Assembly (NCBI GenBank): GCA_028713595.1
Contig: JAQTNZ010000005.1
Location: 1 to 19,649, forward strand
Reading direction: 5' to 3'
Length of the DNA: 19,649 bases
Source of the DNA: Methylovulum sp.
GTDB taxonomy: Bacteria; Pseudomonadota; Gammaproteobacteria; Methylococcales; Methylomonadaceae
Below the pieces are notes generated by a model. It did no database searches. It had not been told where the DNA came from and worked only from the letters and a program-made list of their open reading frames with translations. This document shows, piece by piece, positions 15,369 to 19,649 of the stretch; positions within the stretch are counted from its first letter, which is position 1; every line of letters begins with the position of its first letter. A program made the translations under genes and the position numbers.

Positions 15369-16367
15369 TTAGTCTAGCACTATCAAGCCATATTTGGCCT
15401 GCCGTTTCTTACCCAGCTCATAACCATAAAGCAATTTAAAAATATCATTTTTCGCTTCCAGCCAATCCAGCAACTCATAACCTGGCGAAAAATTGCGTTT
15501 TTCGGCGCGGTAATAAGCCGCCTCCGCGATCATTTCATCCAAATTATCAGGCAATGCACAGACAGGCGCCGCCGGACGTACCCAATTAAAACCCAATTTA
15601 AACAAATTGATAAGCTCCTGTGGTGAATCGCCGTTAACACCGATGGCTACAGGCTCGCGCTCATTGAGCGTGCCCAGCAAACGGTCCCAGATAGACAACG
15701 CCGCGCCATAATTGCTGTCATGCTCATAGCGCTCAGTGGAATGGTGGGCGCGGTGCAGATAAGGCACAATCAGCAACTTACCCAGCCATTTTTCGCCGAG
15801 AAAGGCGATATTGGTATGGTGGAACAAGGTCAACACCGTAATCAGCAACTCGTTGGTCAGCATCATCAACTGGGCAACGCCCAACACCACCACATACCCC
15901 GCTTTCAGCGCATTAGTGATAAGCAACTCCAAAATGTGTACCCGCAACGCCGTGGACGTATTCAAATACGGATCATTATGGTGGACACGGTGGAACAGCC
16001 ACAGGCCATCAAAACGATGGCACAGCCGATGCCAAAAATACAGCAACAAATCCAGCGCCAAAAACGCCGTGACCATTTGCGCGGCAGGATGGCTGATATA
16101 ACGTAACAAACCCTGTCCTGCATACTGCTCGGCCAGCAAAAACAACGATGACACCGACAGCAAGGACAGCAGCGTGTTGTTGACGACAAACAAGCCTAGA
16201 TTGGTCGCATAAGAACCCCGCCGTTGCAGAGGGTCTTTACGATGAGGGAACAGCTGTTCCAGACCGTAAAACAGCCCGAAAAAAACCAGCAAAATAACCG
16301 CGACCCCGTTCGCCGACAAGGTGGCGGGCCAATCAATAGCACCTAAAAACGTCATTAATTCTAACAT
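15369..16367 (-). CDS. Sterol desaturase/fatty acid hydroxylase family membrane enzyme
   Basis: A 332-residue integral membrane protein of the FA_hydroxylase family, a di-iron oxygenase group acting on lipids. The histidine clusters expected for iron binding are all present: HRLCH (113-117), HRVHH (126-130), HHTN (183-186) and HRAHH (205-209), with a further H216 in YEHDSNYG. Membrane segments are visible at about 22-36, 55-78, 96-112 and 146-180. The start is supported by GGAGG 8 nt upstream of the ATG at 16367. Family members hydroxylate or desaturate sterols, hopanoid-like lipids, carotenoids or alkyl lipids; the actual substrate here cannot be told. No sterol or hopanoid biosynthesis genes are neighbours. 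Confidence 0.88.
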   Translation of the reverse strand: MLELMTFLGAIDWPATLSANGVAVILLVFFGLFYGLEQLFPHRKDPLQRRGSYATNLGLFVVNNTLLSLLSVSSLFLLAEQYAGQGLLRYISHPAAQMVTAFLALDLLLYFWHRLCHRFDGLWLFHRVHHNDPYLNTSTALRVHILELLITNALKAGYVVVLGVAQLMMLTNELLITVLTLFHHTNIAFLGEKWLGKLLIVPYLHRAHHSTERYEHDSNYGAALSIWDRLLGTLNEREPVAIGVNGDSPQELINLFKLGFNWVRPAAPVCALPDNLDEMIAEAAYYRAEKRNFSPGYELLDWLEAKNDIFKLLYGYELGKKRQAKYGLIVLD

Positions 16368-16825
16368 GGGAGAATCCTCCAGTAAGGCAGATGCAACTTC
16401 AAGACCTAGCCATCAGCATAAAAGGGCCTGATGACAAAGCCATGACACCAGTGTCCGGCACGGTACGCCGACACCTTATGGTCAAGAAACGCATCTTGGT
16501 AAAACACTTCAACTTAAAAGCAGCAATATATGCGCCAAAAGCCTAATTTCAAGGGTTTTTCGCGTAAAGCCACCGATAACTGCGGAAGGCTTCACAAAAA
16601 ATAGCCTATCACAGCATTTGTCGGGGCTAGTGCAGGGTGGCGAGGGGCTAAACATGTATCAAGTAGGTGCAATTGTGCCTCAAATTGTACCGAATCAGTG
16701 TAACACAGTTGTCATTATTTACCATAACAATACATATTATTGTCAAAATGGCACGGCAGTGGTGGCAGGGCAGCAGGGTTCGGGCAGGGGATGTGCATCA
16801 GCATAGGCTTGGGCGGTTATTCACC
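16368..16825. other. Intergenic region upstream of the desaturase-family gene
   Basis: The stretch carries no confident gene. A near-palindrome GTGTCCGGC/GCCGACAC (16451-16474) lies about 85-107 bp upstream of the minus-strand desaturase start, where an operator might sit. ACAATA/TATTGT with a 5-nt spacer lies near 16728-16744. One short reading frame (16654-16806) is listed separately as a weak candidate. Confidence 0.35.
16654..16806 (+). CDS. Possible 50-residue small protein, weak candidate
   Basis: An ATG preceded by AGGGG at 6 nt opens a 50-codon frame. The peptide begins MYQVGAIVPQIVPNQ, has a hydrophobic/aromatic middle with TYYCQNG, and ends in a glycine-rich tail with cysteines at 16, 30 and 47. 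No family is recognised and there is no signal peptide or obvious partner gene. It overlaps nothing else but lies in a repeat-rich accessory region, and such frames arise by chance. Confidence 0.22.
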   Translation: MYQVGAIVPQIVPNQCNTVVIIYHNNTYYCQNGTAVVAGQQGSGRGCASA

Positions 16826-17143
16826 TATCGTTCCCACGCTCCGGCGTACCCTCAGTACCCACGGGGCATAAAGGGCATAAATCACTGCCATTAAGTTAAG
16901 GAATGCTATTTTTATTCAATAACATAGAAAACGCTATTGAGTTAAGGTCGTAGTAAGTTAATCCGTTCGTGGTGAGCCTGTCGAACCATGACCGGATTAA
17001 CCGTTCACCCTTCGACCAGCTCAGGGCGAACGGTTAATCCTATCTTGTTGAAATTATAGGCACAAATCCTTAACTTAATGGCAGTGATTTATGCCCTTTA
17101 TGCCCCGTGGGTACTGAGGGTACGCCGGAGCGTGGGAACGATA
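16826..17143. repeat. 318-bp element with perfect 77-bp inverted arms
   Basis: The left arm (16826-16902) and right arm (17067-17143) are exact reverse complements over 77 bp. The arms begin TATCGTTCCCACGCTCCGGC on the outer side and end at TTAAGTTAAGGA on the inner side. The 164-bp centre holds a REP-like repeat (16963-17033). No transposase frame is present, so this is either a MITE-like non-autonomous element or two head-to-head copies of a dispersed repeat. The arms could form a very long cruciform or RNA hairpin between the desaturase-family gene and the acetyltransferase gene. Confidence 0.9.
16963..17033. repeat. REP-like dispersed repeat, copy 2, inside the inverted element
   Basis: CCGTTCGTGGTGAGCCTGTC at the left end is answered by CCCTTCGACCAGCTCAGGGC and GCGAACGG at the right, giving an imperfect palindrome. 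It shares its main blocks with copy 1 at 14757-14835. The flanks TTAAT and TTAAT extend the symmetry slightly. Its central position between the 77-bp arms makes a nested structure. Confidence 0.75.
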
Positions 17144-17156
17144 TGAATCGGGCTGG

Positions 17157-17666
17157 CTAATTTTTCAGCATGGCGCGAAGGTCTTTCATCAGGCGGTAAA
17201 GGGTCAACGGTTCGCCGGGGAATGGTTCAAATCCAAGATAGGCATAGAACCCCTTAGCAGCCTCGTCTTTGGCATGAACCAGTAAGGCCCGGACTCCGGC
17301 AATATCGGCCACTTGCAGGGTGCGGCGCATGGCATCCGTCACCAAGGCGGCGCCCAGCCCTTGGCCTTGCCGTGTCCTATCAACCGCCAAACGGGCCAGC
17401 AACATGACAGGGACAGGGTGACGCGGCAGGCCTTTGGCGAGCCGTTCCGGCACGCCTTCATAGGCCACATCGCCCACAACAAGCGTGTGATACCCGACAA
17501 TGGCTGTGTCCACGACCGCCACATAAGTCTGTGAGATGGCCGCGCGTTGGCCGGATAGGGCATGTAACCGAATGAAGGTGTTCAGCCCTGCATGGCCACA
17601 ATCAAAATGGCTGGGATCATGCTGGGCCGTTAATTTGGCAATGGTTGGCTTGGTGGTTTTCTCCAT
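17157..17666 (-). CDS. GNAT acetyltransferase toxin, TacT type
   Basis: A 169-residue GNAT protein. The acetyl-CoA-binding signature ARLAVDRTRQGQGLGAALV is at about 91-109, and the C-terminal FYAYLGFEPF (140-149) supplies the conserved tyrosine region of TacT/AtaT-like toxins. The N-terminal FDCGHAGLNTFIRLHA (21-36) is typical of the toxin subgroup. Known relatives acetylate the amino group of aminoacyl-tRNAs and block translation. Its start lies 9 nt after the stop of the antitoxin-like gene upstream, so the two are one operon. All expected motifs look intact, and length is normal, so this module may be functional. Confidence 0.88.
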   Translation of the reverse strand: MEKTTKPTIAKLTAQHDPSHFDCGHAGLNTFIRLHALSGQRAAISQTYVAVVDTAIVGYHTLVVGDVAYEGVPERLAKGLPRHPVPVMLLARLAVDRTRQGQGLGAALVTDAMRRTLQVADIAGVRALLVHAKDEAAKGFYAYLGFEPFPGEPLTLYRLMKDLRAMLKN

Positions 17667-17675
17667 CTGGAAAGG

Positions 17676-17951
17676 TTAATCCAAGAGGGAAGGTTCATTC
17701 AATAGCCGCTCCATCCGCGCATGGCTGCGGGGTGGCGCATCTAAAGCCGCCATAAAAGCCTCCCATTGTTCGGCGTTCAAGCTAAAGCGCGAGCGTTCGG
17801 CCAGCACGGCGCTGGCCGAATTTAGCGCGCTTTCCAGCACGAATTGGCTGATGGTGGTATGACGTTGCTTGGCGGCTTGCTGCAATATCTGCTTGGCCTC
17901 CGGCGTGATGCGGATGTCCAGTTTTTCGGAACGGCTTGATACGGTTGGCAT
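17676..17951 (-). CDS. DUF1778 ribbon-helix-helix antitoxin, TacA type
   Basis: A 91-residue product from the ATG at 17951; GAGGA lies 8 nt upstream. The open frame extends further but without a ribosome site. The N-terminal half (SEKLDIRITPEAKQILQQAA, then TTISQFVLESAL) is a ribbon-helix-helix DNA-binding domain of the DUF1778 type. The C-terminal half (about 58-91, FSLNAEQWEAFMAALDAPP) is the flexible toxin-neutralising tail. It should bind and inhibit the acetyltransferase and, with it, repress their shared promoter. It precedes the toxin gene, as usual for this family. Confidence 0.9.
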   Translation of the reverse strand: MPTVSSRSEKLDIRITPEAKQILQQAAKQRHTTISQFVLESALNSASAVLAERSRFSLNAEQWEAFMAALDAPPRSHARMERLLNEPSLLD

Positions 17952-17990
17952 GGGGTTGTCCTCTTCAGGGTCAGTAATCCAAGAAAATTT

Positions 17991-18019
17991 AGCATACTGT
18001 ACGGACATTGACCAGACAA
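17991..18019 (-). promoter_or_regulatory. Candidate promoter of the TacA/TacT-type operon
   Basis: On the minus strand TTGTCT (complement of 18014-18019) and TATGCT (complement of 17991-17996) are separated by 17 bp and stand about 40 bp before the antitoxin start. Each hexamer matches the sigma-70 consensus at four of six positions. An imperfect palindrome TGTCCGTACA lies between them and could be bound by the antitoxin. Confidence 0.4.
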
Positions 18020-18060
18020 AGGTGCGGGATTGTTGAGCAAAGGCAGGATTTATTTTGTGC

Positions 18061-18094
18061 TTGCCAGTGCGGTCATAGTTGACTACACTGGCAA
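18061..18094. promoter_or_regulatory. 9-bp inverted repeat, likely operator of the HigB/HigA-type pair
   Basis: TTGCCAGTG (18061-18069) and CACTGGCAA (18086-18094) are perfect reverse complements across 16 bp. The centre contains TAGTTGACTA, including a -35-like TTGACT at 18079-18084. The repeat ends 16 bp before the toxin-frame start at 18111, just before the AGAGGA ribosome site. Antitoxins of this kind commonly autorepress at such sites. Assignment is by position only. Confidence 0.5.
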
Positions 18095-18110
18095 AGAGGA
18101 TTATCAAAGC

Positions 18111-18457
18111 ATGAAAAAAACCACACGCCCCATTTCATGGGTCAAAGCCGCCCGGAAGGCGTTTGACGAATTTCCTATGTCTGTGCAAACGGATGCCTTA
18201 CGCGCCTTGACCATCGCCGCCGATGGCCGCATGAGCGGACAGGTGAAACCGCTAAAAGGCTTTGATGGCGGGGTTATAGAAATCGTCCTTCCGTCAGTGG
18301 GGACGCTTTCCGCGTCGTGTATGCCGTGCAAATAGGGGATGCGGTGCGGGTTATCCATGCGTTTCAAAAAAAATCAACGCAAGGCATCAAAACCCCCAAA
18401 CATGAAATAGACCTCGTGCATGAACGCCTGAAACGCTTAAAGGAGGCACTGCGATGA
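18111..18457 (+). pseudogene. HigB/RelE-like (Gp49-type) toxin gene with one-base frameshift
   Basis: The first frame begins MKKTTRPISWVKAARKAF and runs well to GGVIEIVLPS, then leaves the family pattern and stops at 18335. In the frame displaced by one base, the missing C-terminal half continues as SGDAFRVVYAVQIGDAVRVI, HAFQKKSTQGIKTPKHEIDL and ends at a TGA at 18455-18457. Total length is 347 nt, one short of 116 codons, so a single-base loss near 18284-18303 explains it. The restored protein would be a normal-length Gp49-like/HigB RNase toxin (phage-derived Gp49 family), cleaving ribosome-associated mRNA in known relatives. The TGA overlaps the ATG of the antitoxin gene, as in intact pairs. 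A sequencing error or programmed frameshift remain alternatives. Confidence 0.8.
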
Positions 18458-18783
18458 CTGACGAACCTTTTGAACTTATCCACGGTAGCGGTAACGTATT
18501 CGCTGACTTTGGCTATCCCAACGCCGCTACCGAACAGCTTAAGGCTTTGCTGGCCGCTGAAATTATCGGCGTTCTGGACGATAGCGCCCTAACCGTCCGC
18601 AAGGCCGAAGCAATGACCGGCATTGCCGCCGCTGACTTCTCGCGCATCCGCAAAGCCAAACTCGCCCGCTTCACCATTGATCGGCTGATGACAATTCTCA
18701 GTCGTCTCGATCAGGATGTGCAGGTGCAGGTGACTGTCCGCCCTCACCGCGTAGCGGTAAACGAAACACCCGTTACCCTCTAA
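18454..18783 (+). CDS. XRE-type HTH antitoxin, HigA-like
   Basis: A 109-residue product with a strong Shine-Dalgarno (AAAGGAGG, 7 nt before the ATG). The N-terminal segment FELIHGSGNVFADFGYPNA is typical of the HTH_37/XRE antitoxins that follow Gp49-like toxins. The helix-turn-helix spans about 35-85 (LTVRKAEAMTGIAAADFSRI, then RFTIDRLMTILSRL). It should neutralise the toxin encoded just before it and repress their operon. Its start codon overlaps the toxin stop by ATGA, so translation is coupled. With the toxin frameshifted, this gene may persist as a solitary regulator or anti-addiction gene. Confidence 0.88.
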   Translation: MTDEPFELIHGSGNVFADFGYPNAATEQLKALLAAEIIGVLDDSALTVRKAEAMTGIAAADFSRIRKAKLARFTIDRLMTILSRLDQDVQVQVTVRPHRVAVNETPVTL

Positions 18784-18845
18784 TCGCACTGGCGTTTTTC
18801 AAACCACACCGCCCTTGTGAATGCGCCGAATGGCCGTAACTTAAC

Positions 18846-18892
18846 AGGCGGTGCAATACGGCTATCGCCTCGCACTCTAGGGAGTGCCGCCT
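18846..18892. repeat. Structured palindromic spacer between toxin-antitoxin modules
   Basis: AGGCGG (18846-18851) pairs with CCGCCT (18887-18892). Inside, GCACTC (18872-18877) pairs with GAGTGC (18882-18887), and AGGCG also pairs with CGCCT (18866-18870). It follows the HigA-like gene by about 60 bp and could act as a terminator without a T-run. Flanking ACTTAAC (18839) and GTTAGAC (18913) fit integron core-site patterns, but the arms are not symmetrical. Confidence 0.45.
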
Positions 18893-18935
18893 TACCGCGT
18901 GTATAATCAGTTGTTAGACCCCGACACGGCTTTTT

Positions 18936-19346
18936 ATGATAACGCTCAATGATCTTGAAACAGTTGCCCAAGCACGTTTACTCGATGCAAAAGCTTTGAT
19001 AGAGGCTTGACGCTATGAGGCTGGACGCTATGACGGTGCGATTTATATTGCTGGCTATGCAATAGAATTGTCGCTAAAGGCAAGAATTTGTAAAACGCTG
19101 CAATGGAGGGGCTTTCCTTCTTCTAGTAGAGAGTTTGACGACTACAGAAGCTTTAAAGTGCATGATTTGGATGTATTGTTGCACCTGTCGGGCATAGAAA
19201 ATGAAATTAAGCAAAATCATCTGGCTGACTGGTCAAATGTAATTGCTTGGGATTCAGAAAGCCGCTATAAAACAAGCCGTTCAGTTTTAGAATCAGAGGC
19301 TAGAACGATGTTAAATTCTGTAGAGAGGTTGATGATAGTATTATGA
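18936..19346 (+). pseudogene. HEPN-domain gene interrupted by an in-frame TGA
   Basis: From the ATG at 18936 one frame reads MITLNDLETVAQARLLDAKA, LIEA, TGA (19008-19010), then RYEAGRYDGAIYIAGYAIEL, SLKARICKTLQW and on to a TGA at 19344-19346. Removal of the stop would give a HEPN family protein of about 136 residues. The stop lies in a 15-bp tandem duplication: GAGGCTTGACGCTAT (19002-19016) followed by GAGGCTGGACGCTAT (19017-19031), differing only T/G. With one unit the sequence reads the expected LIEAGRYDGAIY. An R-x4-H (RSFKVH) is present, fitting but not proving the HEPN RNase motif. No ATG restart or Shine-Dalgarno lies after the stop, and the first ATG also lacks a good ribosome site. 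Confidence 0.8.
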
Positions 19347-19549
19347 ATTCACTTGCTCAAAAAATGACGGTTGTTGAACAAGAGTTGGCGGCTGAACAAG
19401 GTGATTTTACTTTGTTTGCCCTATTTTTAAGGGAGAACTCACCCGGACTATGGGATGTGATAGTTTCCGCCCCTTGGATTGATGCAAATAGAGAAACAGG
19501 TTTAAACACAGTAGTTGCTAAGGTAAAATGTGAATTAAGAGCTAAATAG
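19343..19549 (+). CDS. 3'-truncated partner protein of the HEPN gene
   Basis: A 68-residue product whose ATG overlaps the HEPN stop by ATGA, the arrangement of a coupled two-gene module. The N-terminal part (SLAQKMTVVEQELAAEQGDF, TLFALFLRENSP, WDVIVSAPWID) resembles proteins that follow such HEPN genes and act as the likely partner or antidote. Those relatives are, as I recall them, roughly twice as long. Here similarity stops around residue 57 and the frame ends in CELRAK, and no displaced frame downstream restores the rest, so the 3' half appears lost. It may be non-functional. Confidence 0.6.
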   Translation: MNSLAQKMTVVEQELAAEQGDFTLFALFLRENSPGLWDVIVSAPWIDANRETGLNTVVAKVKCELRAK

Positions 19550-19617
19550 AAGCCAAGGCATGTATGGCGTTAAACTATTGGGGAAGACATCACCCAACCC
19601 CAACAGCGGAGTGCCCC

Positions 19618-19649
19618 ATGCCCTGGCAAGAACGATTAATAACAATTTA
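19618..19649 (+). CDS. Start of a small gene cut by the window edge, possibly DUF433-like
   Basis: An ATG with GGAG 6-7 nt upstream opens MPWQERLITI and continues past the right end. A W-Q-E-R start with a following hydrophobic strand is seen in DUF433 antitoxin-like proteins, which would suit the toxin-antitoxin neighbourhood. Ten residues are too few for a firm call. Confidence 0.35.
   Translation, partial: MPWQERLITI

Noticed and set aside
18030..18110. Upstream extension of the HigB-like frame
   Set aside because: It covers the inverted repeat and promoter area and has no ribosome site. The ATG at 18111 begins the family sequence.
19500..19575. Second integron-like site ending in GTTAAAC
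   Set aside because: The upstream inverse core has an extra base and the inner arms do not pair.

Overview
The window looks like a chromosomal segment of a Gram-negative gammaproteobacterium. Supporting signs are outer-membrane and periplasmic proteins, an NtrC-type two-component system, an NdvB-like glucan synthase, and a DUF2782 protein, a family typical of gammaproteobacteria. The gene mix and the dispersed palindromes would fit a methanotroph-like Methylococcales genome, but that placement is inference. No rRNA, tRNA or CRISPR array was seen.

Left part (1-5091, mostly minus strand). A large membrane GH17-GT2 glucan synthase (NdvB-like) runs off the left edge. Next come a small secreted protein built of six 17-residue repeats, the last 31 codons of a decayed alkaline-phosphatase-type gene with its terminator still present, and a two-gene operon for an outer-membrane barrel protein and a short PstS-like periplasmic protein. 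Divergent from that operon is a plus-strand pair (5260-8406), a membrane sensor histidine kinase and a sigma-54-dependent response regulator. The four genes plausibly form one envelope-sensing unit.

Middle (8741-16367). This holds mainly exported proteins: an RTX calcium-binding protein, a secreted protein with an Ig-like domain, a DUF1800/DUF1501 pair, a DUF2782 lipid-or-envelope-type small protein of unknown role, and a membrane sterol-desaturase/fatty-acid-hydroxylase family enzyme. Short perfect palindromes lie between several of these genes.

Right part (16368-19649) is an accessory region. A 318-bp element has perfect 77-bp inverted arms enclosing a REP-like repeat, a second copy of which lies near 14.8 kb. 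Three toxin-antitoxin-like modules follow: an intact TacA/TacT-type pair (minus), a divergent HigB/HigA-type pair whose toxin is frameshifted, and a HEPN gene interrupted by an in-frame TGA that sits in a 15-bp tandem duplication, followed by a 3'-truncated partner. The start of one more small gene is at the right edge. The most notable observations are this decaying toxin-antitoxin cluster, the nested inverted repeat, the phosphatase gene relic, and the barrel/binding-protein/kinase/regulator unit. No wholly new system can be claimed from sequence alone.
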